From Flagellimonas spongiicola (lineage in GTDB: Bacteria > Bacteroidota > Bacteroidia > Flavobacteriales > Flavobacteriaceae): a stretch of 64,000 nucleotides of DNA. Location of the stretch: positions 744,001 through 808,000 of the forward strand of contig NZ_JAMFMA010000002.1 in the NCBI RefSeq assembly GCF_023502425.1. The letters run 5' to 3'. The translations under genes were made by a program, and so were the position numbers. The number at the start of each line of letters is the position of its first letter. Within the stretch, counting starts at the first letter, position 1. The notes below the pieces were generated by a model that saw only the letters and a list, made by a program, of their open reading frames with translations, ran no database searches and was not told the DNA's origin. This document shows positions 1-8,407 of the stretch, piece after piece.

Positions 1-823
1 GAAATACAGGGAATCCACCTTTTTCTCCATCGCGCTTACTTAATTTGCCTTTGCCAACAGGCTTCATGATAAGCGGAAGATGTGCAAAGTGAGGTGGTTC
101 CCATGAAAATGCGTCATACAGAAGTTTATGCAATGCCAAAGAAGGCAACCACTCTTCGCCACGTATAACATGCGTGATTCCCATTAAATGATCATCAACA
201 ATATTGGCCAAATGATAAGTAGGCATACCATCGCTTTTAAATAGTATTTTATCATCCAAAATGTTGGAATCGATTTTAATTTCTCCGCGAATCAAATCCG
301 TGAGCACTAAGGTTTGGTCCTGAGGAGATTTAAATCGTATCACGTAGTCTATACCAGCCGCCAATTTTTCTTCCACTTCTGATTTTGTATGTGACAAGGA
401 GTTGGACAACTTTAACCGATTATGCCAATTGTAGATAAATGTTTTTCCTTTTGCTTCGTGGTCTTTTCGATGACCATCCAAAACCTCGGGAGTGTCAAAG
501 GCGTAATAGGCATTTCCTGAATCAATTAGTTGATTCACATAGTGTTGGTAGAGCTGCTTACGTTCACTTTGACGATAGGGTCCAACTTCACCCTCTTTGT
601 CTGGGCCTTCATCATAAGGAATGCCACACCAGTTAAGTGCTTCTTTTATATACTCTTCTGCACCTGCAACATACCTATTTTGGTCTGTATCCTCTATTCG
701 AAGAATAAAGTCTCCTCCATGTTTCTTTGCAAATAGATAATTGAATAGTGCAGTACGCACACCTCCTATGTGAAGTGGACCTGTAGGACTAGGCGCAAAT
801 CGAACCCGTACTTTTTTGGACAT
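1..823 (-). CDS. gltX: Glutamyl-tRNA synthetase, 3' end beyond window
   Basis: Class I aminoacyl-tRNA synthetase that charges tRNA(Glu) with glutamate in the cytoplasm. Reading the minus strand from the ATG at 823 gives [15 protein letters not shown], then the HIGH-type motif PLHIGG (about residues 16-21) and RIEDTD, typical of the GltX catalytic core. The KMSKR-type motif appears as [11 protein letters not shown] close to the window edge. About 274 of the usual ~500 residues are present; the anticodon-binding C-terminus lies outside the window. A perfect -7 element (TATCTTTG on the minus strand, 850-843) sits about 20 bases before the start. The gene is divergent from the DUF4175 gene. The partial state comes from the window edge, not a lesion. 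Confidence 0.97.
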   Translation of the reverse strand, partial: MSKKVRVRFAPSPTGPLHIGGVRTALFNYLFAKKHGGDFILRIEDTDQNRYVAGAEEYIKEALNWCGIPYDEGPDKEGEVGPYRQSERKQLYQHYVNQLIDSGNAYYAFDTPEVLDGHRKDHEAKGKTFIYNWHNRLKLSNSLSHTKSEVEEKLAAGIDYVIRFKSPQDQTLVLTDLIRGEIKIDSNILDDKILFKSDGMPTYHLANIVDDHLMGITHVIRGEEWLPSLALHKLLYDAFSWEPPHFAHLPLIMKPVGKGKLSKRDGEKGGFPVF

Positions 824-842
824 GACATTCTTAATTTGGGTG

Positions 843-850
843 CAAAGATA
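843..850 (-). promoter_or_regulatory. -7 promoter element of gltX
   Basis: The minus strand reads TATCTTTG, an exact match to the Bacteroidota -7 consensus TAnnTTTG, about 20 bases upstream of the gltX ATG. No clear TTG -33 element was found at the expected distance. Confidence 0.55.
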
Positions 851-971
851 ATCTTAGTTGAGGTAGTGTAAAAGAGGTCTATAGTTTGGAATACATTGGT
901 TTTGGTCGGTTTTAACAAAAAATTCTCTGTAACCTAATACCATATCAGGTATCTTGGATATAAATTCTTGA

Positions 972-3900
972 TTGTTGGATACTTATAATTTTATAGTACA
1001 AAAGCTAGAAAATTTTGTTTTACGGTTTTATAAACTACGTCTTTTAAAAGGAATCTTGCTTTTTATCTCATTAGGCTTGTTGTTTTGGTTGGCTGTAGTA
1101 ACTGTAGAATATTTTTTATGGCTTAATACTAAATTAAGAATGGCCCTTCTGTTCTTATTTGTGATCACCGAGTTATTCTTGTTGATTAAGTATGTCTTGA
1201 TTCCGTTAGGGTATGTTTTAGGTTGGATCAAGGGAATTTCCAATAAGGAAGCCGCAAGATTGATTTCAAATTTCTTTCCAGAAGTTGGGGATAGGTTAGA
1301 AAATTTACTGGATTTAACCGGCAATGCAGATCAGACTGAATTATTGGCGGCGAGTATTGAACAGCGATCCAATACTTTAAAACCCATACCTTTTTACAAG
1401 GCAGTGCATTTTAAAGATGGATGGAAAACAACTAGGTTTTTGATTATACCATTGTTAATTCTAGGCATATATAGTCTTTATGGGAAATTGGATTCCTTGT
1501 TTGGTTCGCATTCAAGAGTGGTTAACTATGACGTCGCCTTTGAACAACCCGCACCATTTCAGTTTTTGCTTCTAAATGATAGTTTAACGGTATTAGAGGA
1601 TAGAGTTTTGGATTTAAAGCTTGCCCTAAACGGCGAAAGTGTTCCTGAAAATGTTAATGTGATTTTAGATGGAAAGGAATTAGTAATGCAGCGTTCTGAT
1701 GGTTTATTCGGGTTTGCGATGCAACCATCGACGGAGGGAAGTACATTTTACTTTGAAGCAAATGGTTGGAAATCTAGGGAGTATGACGCAAGAACTATAC
1801 GCACACCAATCATAGAGAATTTCCGCTTGGAATTTAACTATCCTGACTATTTGGGTATTCTGGATGGGGAAGTGGTTGGAACGGGTAACGCAGTAGTACC
1901 TGAAGGCACCCGTGTTCATTGGAGAATTAGTGGGAAGAACGTTGAGAGAATAAAGATCAGTGCTTTTGATACTATAGTAGACTTCAAAGTAAAGGAGGGT
2001 TATTTTACACATAGTATTAAGGCTTTAAAGGATTTCAATTATCAAATAGCTTCTTCAAATGAAGAGCTTAAGGATTTTGAACGTTTATCATATAGTGTAG
2101 AGGTGATACCTGATGGGTTTCCAACAATAGATGTAAATATGGAGGTTGATTCTCTGGTGACCAATGAATTTTACTTTTCTGGTTTAGGAAATGATGATTA
2201 TGGCTTGAGAGAGGTTGCAGTTGTATGTAATTTAGTTGGGAGTGAGGAAGATACCCAAAGAATTGTTCTTGATCAACCTAAGAAGAACTTTCATCAATTT
2301 TATTACACCTTTCCTTCAGGGTTAAATGTAACCGAGGGTGAAAAGTATGAGATTCACTTCGAGGTTATTGATAATGATGGTATAAGAGGAGGAAAGTTGT
2401 CTAAATCAAAAGTTTTTACTACTGTACTTTATGATGATAAAGAGTTGAAAGACAAAGAGATAGAGCAAAACGAAAGGTTAATTGATGAGTTAGACAAAGG
2501 TATAGAAAGATATACGAAGCAGAATGAAGAATTAGACAAGATTACAAAACAGGAAAGTCAGACGAAGAATACAAGTTTTGAGCAAAAGAATAAATTGAAA
2601 GAAGTTATACAGAATCAAAAAAAACAAGAAAAACTGTTTGAAAAGTTCAGCGAAAGCCTAAAGGAACGATTAAAGAATGGAGAGGATAGAGATAAATTTA
2701 ATATAATGCTTCAAGAACGGCTGGAACGACAGGAGTTAACAGCAAGAAAAAATAGAGAGTTGCTTGATGAGTTGGATAAACTGGCAGATAAAATTGATAA
2801 GGAAGATTTAAAAGCCAAGCTGGAAGAACTTTCTAAAAAGCAGAGCTCAAATGAAAGGAGCTTAGAGCAGATACTGGAGCTTACCAAACGTTATTATGTT
2901 ACGGAAAAAATGAAACAGATTGCGGGTGAACTAGAAGAGCTTAGTCAAAAACAAAGGAAGCTAGCAGAGAATGAATTGGATAAAAACAGTGATGGCAAAG
3001 CACAGAAGGAGCTAAATGAAGAGTTCTCAAAGTTATCCAAAACAATTGATGAGCTAAAAAGGGATAGTCAAGCTTTACAAAAACCTATGCAAATAGGTAT
3101 AACCGAAAAAGAGCAGGAGGCTGTAAAGGAAGATCAAAAAGGCGCTTTGGAAGACATTAATCAATACAAGGACGCCGGCAACTCATCTTCGGAAGAAGAT
3201 AAGGAAATGGAGAAAGGTGCCAGGAGAAAGCAGAAATCAGCAGCAGACAAAATGGAAAAGATGGGCGATAAGTTACAGCAAAATTCTTCTAGCGGAGGCG
3301 GTTCTTCCATAACTGAGGACGCAGAAATGCTTCGACAAATATTGGATAATTTGATTACTTTTTCTTTCAAGCAAGAGGCGTTGTTTGACCAGGTTCAGAA
3401 TATAGATGCTGATGTTGGAATGGTGTCTACAAGGGTTAGGGATCAGAAAGAACTAAGAAGATTATTTGAGCATGTAGATGATAGTTTGTTTTCTTTATCA
3501 TTGCGACGGGCGGAACTTTCAGAATTTGTCAATGAACAAATCACAGAGGTTTACTATAATATCGATAAATCGCTTGAAAGTATTGCCGAGAACCAGTTGT
3601 TTCAGGGTGCATCGTATCAACAATATGTTGTTAATTCAACAAATACACTAGCAGATTTTTTAGCGGATATTCTTGATAATATGCAACAAAATATGAAGCC
3701 AGGTCAAGGAGGTGGTCAAGGTCAGGATTTTCAGCTGCCAGACATTATTGAAGGGCAACAAAGCTTGCAGCAAAAAATGAATGGTTCTAACCAGGGCCAG
3801 CAAAAGGGTGATGGTAAGGAAGGAGAACAAGAGGGCAATGAAGGGGAAGGAGAGCAAGGTTCTGAGGGTAAAAGTCCTGGAAAGGGTGATCCAAACGGTG

Positions 3901-4391
3901 GTGGTGAACAAGAGCAAAACGGACCCAATGGCAATGATGGACAAGGAGGTAACAGCGGTGCACAAGGACAAGAAATGGGTCTAGAAGAGATTTATGAAAT
4001 ATATAAAGAGCAACAAAACCTTCGAAATCTTTTAGAGCAACAATTAGAGGATTTTATTCAGAAGTCGGATAGGGACTTGGCTAAAAAGCTAATTAGACAG
4101 ATGGAAGATTTTGAAAACGATTTGTTGGAGAACGGGATTACACAAAGGACTCAAAGCAAGGTTAACAACATCCAACATGAGTTATTGAAACTAAAAAACG
4201 CAAGTCTTAAACAGGGTAAAAAAGAGGAACGTGAAAGTAACACGAATTCAAGTAATTTCACTAATCCTATAACTACACGACCTAGTCTGTTTGATAGGGA
4301 AGGACGGGAGGTTGAGATATTAAATAGACAAGTACTACCTTTGCGCAAAAATTATTTGGACAAGGTAAAGGACTATTTCAATAATGATTGA
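972..4391 (+). CDS. DUF4175 family membrane protein
   Basis: Large membrane-anchored protein of 1139 residues. Hydrophobic helices fall near residues 26-46, 56-80 and 153-170, followed by a beta-rich presumably periplasmic segment to about residue 480. A long Glu/Lys/Gln-rich region predicted to be coiled coil spans about 490-760. A Gly/Gln/Asn-rich low-complexity stretch (about 895-1000) precedes a final helical tail. This layout matches the Bacteroidota DUF4175 family, whose function is unknown. The start is TTG (972 or 975): a TGA stop lies immediately upstream in frame and the first ATG is far inside TM2, so an ATG start would delete the anchor. Its last 8 bases overlap ybeY, which implies co-transcription. 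Confidence 0.88.
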   Translation: MLDTYNFIVQKLENFVLRFYKLRLLKGILLFISLGLLFWLAVVTVEYFLWLNTKLRMALLFLFVITELFLLIKYVLIPLGYVLGWIKGISNKEAARLISNFFPEVGDRLENLLDLTGNADQTELLAASIEQRSNTLKPIPFYKAVHFKDGWKTTRFLIIPLLILGIYSLYGKLDSLFGSHSRVVNYDVAFEQPAPFQFLLLNDSLTVLEDRVLDLKLALNGESVPENVNVILDGKELVMQRSDGLFGFAMQPSTEGSTFYFEANGWKSREYDARTIRTPIIENFRLEFNYPDYLGILDGEVVGTGNAVVPEGTRVHWRISGKNVERIKISAFDTIVDFKVKEGYFTHSIKALKDFNYQIASSNEELKDFERLSYSVEVIPDGFPTIDVNMEVDSLVTNEFYFSGLGNDDYGLREVAVVCNLVGSEEDTQRIVLDQPKKNFHQFYYTFPSGLNVTEGEKYEIHFEVIDNDGIRGGKLSKSKVFTTVLYDDKELKDKEIEQNERLIDELDKGIERYTKQNEELDKITKQESQTKNTSFEQKNKLKEVIQNQKKQEKLFEKFSESLKERLKNGEDRDKFNIMLQERLERQELTARKNRELLDELDKLADKIDKEDLKAKLEELSKKQSSNERSLEQILELTKRYYVTEKMKQIAGELEELSQKQRKLAENELDKNSDGKAQKELNEEFSKLSKTIDELKRDSQALQKPMQIGITEKEQEAVKEDQKGALEDINQYKDAGNSSSEEDKEMEKGARRKQKSAADKMEKMGDKLQQNSSSGGGSSITEDAEMLRQILDNLITFSFKQEALFDQVQNIDADVGMVSTRVRDQKELRRLFEHVDDSLFSLSLRRAELSEFVNEQITEVYYNIDKSLESIAENQLFQGASYQQYVVNSTNTLADFLADILDNMQQNMKPGQGGGQGQDFQLPDIIEGQQSLQQKMNGSNQGQQKGDGKEGEQEGNEGEGEQGSEGKSPGKGDPNGGGEQEQNGPNGNDGQGGNSGAQGQEMGLEEIYEIYKEQQNLRNLLEQQLEDFIQKSDRDLAKKLIRQMEDFENDLLENGITQRTQSKVNNIQHELLKLKNASLKQGKKEERESNTNSSNFTNPITTRPSLFDREGREVEILNRQVLPLRKNYLDKVKDYFNND

Positions 4392-4803
4392 ATTTAACTT
4401 CAAAACGGAGTTTCAATTAAACAATATTTCCAAGTTAAAAGATTGGTTAAGTAGGGTTATCAGTTCAGAAAAATATGAACAGGGGGACATTGATTTTATT
4501 TTCTGCTCAGATGAAGAGTTGCTAAAAATAAATCAAGAGTATTTAAACCACGACACCTATACCGACATTATCACATTTGACTATACTTCTAACAAGGTGA
4601 TTTCTGGAGATGTTTTTATTTCTATAGACCGAGTAAGGGAAAACTCCAATACGTTTAAAACTGGATTTCTAAACGAGTTATTACGGGTCATGTCCCACGG
4701 AGTGTTGCACTTGATGGGTTATAAGGATAAGGATGAAGATGACGTTAAAGTAATGAGAGCTAAAGAAGAAGAAAAGATCAAAATGTTCCACGTGGAACCA
4801 TAG
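4384..4803 (+). CDS. ybeY: YbeY endoribonuclease / rRNA maturation factor
   Basis: Small metal-dependent endoribonuclease of the UPF0054 family, involved in 16S rRNA 3' processing and 70S quality control; 139 residues, normal length. The signature [16 protein letters not shown] is visible near residue 101. The first two metal-ligand histidines are present. The third, usually the His of GYDH, is replaced by the K-D of GYKD, a variant I believe is common in Bacteroidota, with Asp as a likely ligand. The ATG overlaps the DUF4175 stop by 8 bases and mnmG follows after 2 bases. The last codons (MFHVEP) are formed by a parS palindrome embedded in the reading frame. Confidence 0.93.
   Translation: MIEFNFKTEFQLNNISKLKDWLSRVISSEKYEQGDIDFIFCSDEELLKINQEYLNHDTYTDIITFDYTSNKVISGDVFISIDRVRENSNTFKTGFLNELLRVMSHGVLHLMGYKDKDEDDVKVMRAKEEEKIKMFHVEP
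4784..4799. other. parS centromere site 1 (one mismatch)
   Basis: TGTTCCACGTGGAACC matches the ParB-binding consensus TGTTNCACGTGNAACA at every position except the last. It lies inside the final codons of ybeY, immediately before mnmG. With the perfect copy after mnmG it forms a pair 1.9 kb apart. In other bacteria parS sites cluster around the origin and are loaded by ParB for chromosome segregation. Confidence 0.8.
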
Positions 4804-4805
4804 GT

Positions 4806-6674
4806 ATGTTTGAGAAGGAATATGATGTTATAGTAGTTGGTGGAGGACATGCTGGAGCTGAGGCAACGGCTGCTGCAGCCAATATGGGTTCTAAAACTTT
4901 GTTGGTGACTATGAATCTTCAAACAATAGGACAAATGTCTTGTAATCCTGCTATGGGAGGTATTGCAAAGGGTCAGATTGTACGGGAGATAGATGCATTG
5001 GGCGGATATAGCGGTATAGTAACTGATAAGTCTGCCATTCAATTTAAAATGCTGAATAAATCAAAGGGTCCAGCAATGTGGAGCCCTAGAGCCCAGAATG
5101 ACCGAATGCGTTTTGCTGAAGAGTGGAGGATGGCCTTGGAGAACACGCCTAATGCTGATTTTTATCAAGAAATGGTTTCAGGTCTTTTGGTAGAGAACAA
5201 CAAGGTTGTTGGTGTACGAACATCGCTGGGAATAGATATACGCTCTAAAGCCGTTGTGCTTACAAATGGAACTTTTCTAAATGGCTTAATACATATTGGC
5301 GAAAAGCAATTTGGTGGAGGTAGAGCAGGGGAAAAAGCGGCTACCGGGATAACAGAGCAATTGGTGGATATTGGTTTTGATAGTGGCCGTATGAAAACAG
5401 GAACGCCACCTAGAGTAGATGGTAGATCTCTTGATTATTCTAAAATGATTATTCAACCGGGTGATGCAGTTCCAGAAAAGTTTTCATATTTGGACACGCC
5501 AAAATTAACGGAGCAGCGGGATTGTCATATGACGCACACAAGTGCTTTGGTCCATGATTTACTTCGTGAAGGATTTGATCGTTCTCCAATGTTTAATGGA
5601 AGAATTAAAAGTATTGGGCCAAGATATTGCCCTTCCATTGAGGATAAAATAAACCGATTTGCGGATAAGGATTCTCACCAAATATTTGTAGAGCCGGAAG
5701 GGTGGAATACGGTAGAGGTATATGTTAATGGCTTTTCAACATCCCTGCCCGAAGACATACAATACAATGCCCTAAAATCGGTAAAAGGATTTGAATATGT
5801 CAAATTCTTCCGACCAGGCTATGCGATTGAATATGATTATTTCCCTCCTACACAATTAAAACATACGCTGGAAACAAAGCTTGTTGACAATTTATATTTT
5901 GCCGGACAGATTAATGGAACAACAGGCTATGAAGAAGCAGCTTCACAAGGTTTGATGGCGGGAATTAATGCACATTTAAAGATTAGCGATAAAGAGCCTT
6001 TTATATTAAATAGAGACGAAGCTTATATAGGAGTCTTAATTGACGATCTAATTACCAAGGGGACGGAGGAACCATATCGTATGTTTACTTCCAGAGCGGA
6101 ATACCGCACATTACTCAGACAGGATAATGCGGATCTTCGATTAACACCTAGAAGTTATGAAATAGGATTGGCAAAACCGGAAAGGCTTCAGGTTATGGAA
6201 GAGAAAGAAGCCAAGTCCAATGCTTTTATTGAATTTTTCAGAAAGACCAGTTTTGTACCTGATGAAATAAATCCAATTTTAGAGTCAGTCAATTCGGCTA
6301 CGGTCAAACAAGGAGATAAACTGTTTAAGGTTTTTTCAAGACCCAAGATGACTATGGATCATATGCTTCAATTGGATTCTGTTTCTAATTTTGTTTCTGA
6401 AAACAATTTGGATTCGGAAATATTAGAACAAGCAGAAATTCAGGTTAAGTATTCCGGGTATATAGCTAAGGAGAAATTAAACGCAGATAAACTACAAAGA
6501 CTAGAGAATATTAAAATCCCTGAAAATTTTGATTATTCTAAACTAAAATCTCTTTCTTATGAGGCAAGAGAGAAGCTTGAAGAGATAAAACCCGTAACTA
6601 TTTCACAAGCTTCTAGGATTAGCGGTGTATCTCCTTCAGATATTAGTGTTCTTTTAGTTTTTCTTGGAAGATAG
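4806..6674 (+). CDS. mnmG: tRNA uridine-5-carboxymethylaminomethyl modification enzyme MnmG
   Basis: FAD-dependent enzyme (GidA) that, with MnmE, installs the cmnm5 group on wobble uridine 34 of certain tRNAs. The 622 residues match the family length. The Rossmann FAD motif [11 protein letters not shown] is at residues 10-20, and the conserved [14 protein letters not shown] stretch follows near residue 45. The C-terminal MnmE/tRNA-binding part is complete, ending in the typical [18 protein letters not shown]. The ATG lies 2 bases after the ybeY stop, so the gene is translated from the DUF4175-ybeY-mnmG unit. It is bracketed by two parS sites; mnmG is classically origin-adjacent in many bacteria. 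Confidence 0.98.
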   Translation: MFEKEYDVIVVGGGHAGAEATAAAANMGSKTLLVTMNLQTIGQMSCNPAMGGIAKGQIVREIDALGGYSGIVTDKSAIQFKMLNKSKGPAMWSPRAQNDRMRFAEEWRMALENTPNADFYQEMVSGLLVENNKVVGVRTSLGIDIRSKAVVLTNGTFLNGLIHIGEKQFGGGRAGEKAATGITEQLVDIGFDSGRMKTGTPPRVDGRSLDYSKMIIQPGDAVPEKFSYLDTPKLTEQRDCHMTHTSALVHDLLREGFDRSPMFNGRIKSIGPRYCPSIEDKINRFADKDSHQIFVEPEGWNTVEVYVNGFSTSLPEDIQYNALKSVKGFEYVKFFRPGYAIEYDYFPPTQLKHTLETKLVDNLYFAGQINGTTGYEEAASQGLMAGINAHLKISDKEPFILNRDEAYIGVLIDDLITKGTEEPYRMFTSRAEYRTLLRQDNADLRLTPRSYEIGLAKPERLQVMEEKEAKSNAFIEFFRKTSFVPDEINPILESVNSATVKQGDKLFKVFSRPKMTMDHMLQLDSVSNFVSENNLDSEILEQAEIQVKYSGYIAKEKLNADKLQRLENIKIPENFDYSKLKSLSYEAREKLEEIKPVTISQASRISGVSPSDISVLLVFLGR

Positions 6675-6681
6675 ATTAGAA

Positions 6682-6697
6682 TGTTCCACGTGGAACA
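6682..6697. other. parS centromere site 2 (perfect)
   Basis: TGTTCCACGTGGAACA is a perfect 16-bp palindrome and an exact match to the parS consensus TGTTNCACGTGNAACA. It is intergenic, 7 bases after the mnmG stop and about 85 bases before the methyltransferase gene. Confidence 0.9.
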
Positions 6698-6780
6698 AAA
6701 TATACCATTTGATTTTTTAGAGGTTAATGTGTCGGTTAAAGTTTATCGGAATATATTCGCCAATCAATCAACATGATTAA

Positions 6781-7614
6781 ATGATGGAGCTTAAGGTTAG
6801 CACAAAGGACTACTCCGTAACTAAGGAGGACTTTGATTTGTATTACGATACGGATCGAGAGATGTTGATTACAAAGCCTCAGCCAGAAAACCTTGCTCGT
6901 TACTATCAAAGTGATAAATATATTTCCCATACAGATTCCCGGGCGACATTAATAGACCGTCTTTATCAATTTGTGAAAAGAAGAAATCTAAAAAACAAAA
7001 TTCAAAGCATTGATAAACAAGGTGTTAAGGATAAATCATTGCTCGATTTTGGCGCGGGAACAGGCGATTTTCTAAAGGCCGCAGAAGCACGCGACTATAA
7101 AGTTTTAGGTATTGAACCCAACGCAGCTGCAAGACAAAAAGCTGAAAATAAAGGAGTTACCCTTGTTTCGAACTTAGAAGAACTTAAAGAAAAAGGTTTT
7201 GGCGTAATCACACTTTGGCATGTGCTTGAACATTTGCCAAATTTGGATGAACAGATAAGCGGGATCAAACAGGTACTGGACAAGGATGGTCTTTTGGTGG
7301 TTGCCGTTCCTAATCATCGCTCTTATGATGCAGCCTATTATAAAGAATTTTGGGCGGCTTATGATGTGCCTAGACATTTGTGGCACTTTTCCAGGACTTC
7401 CATTGAAAAGATATTTGCCAAGCATCAAATGAAGGTGGTAGGTACAAAGCCAATGCGTTATGACGCGTTTTATGTTTCGTTGCTTTCTGAAAAGTATAAA
7501 GGTAATCACCTTTATTTTTTCAATGCGTTTTGGATTGGAATGTGGTCTAACATTAAAGCAATCTTCACGAAAGAACATTCTTCTATCATTTACTATCTAA
7601 AAAACACCAATTAG
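6781..7614 (+). CDS. Class I SAM-dependent methyltransferase
   Basis: Methyltransf_23-type protein of 277 residues. SAM-binding motif I is clear as LLDFGAGTGDFL (residues 87-98), with an acidic end of strand 2 at GIEPN and the post-II motif WHVLEHLPN near 145-153. An N-terminal extension (about residues 1-80) contains YYQSDKYISH, often seen in methyltransferases of this group. The substrate is not evident. Similar genes frequently follow mnmG in Flavobacteriaceae, as far as I recall. There are two adjacent ATG codons (6781 and 6784), either of which could be used. The intergenic gap to mnmG carries the perfect parS site. Confidence 0.85.
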   Translation: MMELKVSTKDYSVTKEDFDLYYDTDREMLITKPQPENLARYYQSDKYISHTDSRATLIDRLYQFVKRRNLKNKIQSIDKQGVKDKSLLDFGAGTGDFLKAAEARDYKVLGIEPNAAARQKAENKGVTLVSNLEELKEKGFGVITLWHVLEHLPNLDEQISGIKQVLDKDGLLVVAVPNHRSYDAAYYKEFWAAYDVPRHLWHFSRTSIEKIFAKHQMKVVGTKPMRYDAFYVSLLSEKYKGNHLYFFNAFWIGMWSNIKAIFTKEHSSIIYYLKNTN

Positions 7615-7822
7615 GCCGTTAAACACCATTTAAGCGCATTAATCTTCGCCCCGCTTAATATATATGTCCATTTGGAATAGAGCCTTGTGACGAGCTCTAA
7701 TAGTGGTTAGTTTTATAATCAAAATCAATTGCCATAATAATTTTACATAAGAAGACCTTATAGTTAGGGTAAATTGGTTTTCTCTTGACAATAGTTTTAC
7801 TGTGGCATTTGAAAAGCTTTTT

Positions 7823-7830
7823 TATTTTTG
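7823..7830 (+). promoter_or_regulatory. -7 promoter element of the ompH-like gene
   Basis: TATTTTTG matches the TAnnTTTG consensus exactly, 20 bases before the ATG at 7851. The 236-base gap upstream holds no gene. A TTTG at 7808-7811 is too close to be the -33 element, so only the -7 half is supported. Confidence 0.5.
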
Positions 7831-7850
7831 CGCATCCTTAAAAGAGAAAG

Positions 7851-8357
7851 ATGAAAAAATTAATGCTTTTTGCTTTGGTCTTAGTTGCTTCGGCCTGCCA
7901 GCAAAATAAAATCGGGTACGTAGATTATGTAAAGCTATTGGATGACTATCAGGAGAAGATAGACATAGAAGCAAGATACAAGACAAAGGTTGACGCCTTG
8001 AACAAAAAAAGGGATAGTATTTCCCAAGCTTTTCAATTGGAGTTGCAAGCATTTCAGACAAAATCACAGAAGATGTCCCAAAAAAGCGCACAGGAAGAAT
8101 ATGCATTGATTCAACAACGTGGGCAATTTATGGGGCAGCAATTGCAACAGGAAGAACAAAAGTTGCAAGCCGATAGCCAAGTAGATATGGATTCATTGGT
8201 AAGTAAGGTAGGCAGCGAAGTTGAAGCCTATGGAAAAGCCAATGGATTTACCTACATCCTAACCGGTGGTAAAGGCGGAGCTGTTTTATATGGAGATGAT
8301 CCACAAAACGTAACAAGCGCTATTGTGAAAATCCTAAATGATAAGTATAGTAACTAG
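7851..8357 (+). CDS. OmpH/Skp family periplasmic chaperone-like lipoprotein
   Basis: Skp-like protein of 168 residues. A signal peptide ends in a lipobox (LVASAC, Cys16), so the mature form is probably a lipoprotein. The Skp/OmpH signature IGYVDYVKLLDDY starts near residue 21. It is followed by a long Gln/Lys-rich helical tentacle region (about 35-115) and a C-terminal segment closing with YILTGGKGGAVLYGDD, which resembles the end of OmpH family proteins. Family members bind unfolded outer-membrane proteins in the periplasm. It is monocistronic by position, with its own -7 element and a strong terminator. Confidence 0.88.
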   Translation: MKKLMLFALVLVASACQQNKIGYVDYVKLLDDYQEKIDIEARYKTKVDALNKKRDSISQAFQLELQAFQTKSQKMSQKSAQEEYALIQQRGQFMGQQLQQEEQKLQADSQVDMDSLVSKVGSEVEAYGKANGFTYILTGGKGGAVLYGDDPQNVTSAIVKILNDKYSN

Positions 8358-8377
8358 GATAACCCACTAAATTATTG

Positions 8378-8407
8378 AAATGGTCCATTCACGCGAATGG
8401 ACCATTT
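8378..8407 (+). terminator. Rho-independent terminator
   Basis: A 13-bp perfect stem (AAATGGTCCATTC / GAATGGACCATTT) with the 4-base loop ACGC is followed by TTA. It lies between the convergent ompH-like and amidohydrolase genes and directly touches the stop codon of the latter, so it may serve both directions. Confidence 0.85.

Noticed and set aside
904..910. GGTCGGT half-site upstream of the DUF4175 gene
   Set aside because: No matching ACCGACC arm at 4-base spacing, so not a TetR operator.
3660..3984. Overlapping frames on both strands within the DUF4175 gene
   Set aside because: They arise from Gly/Gln/Glu-rich repetitive codons of the real gene.
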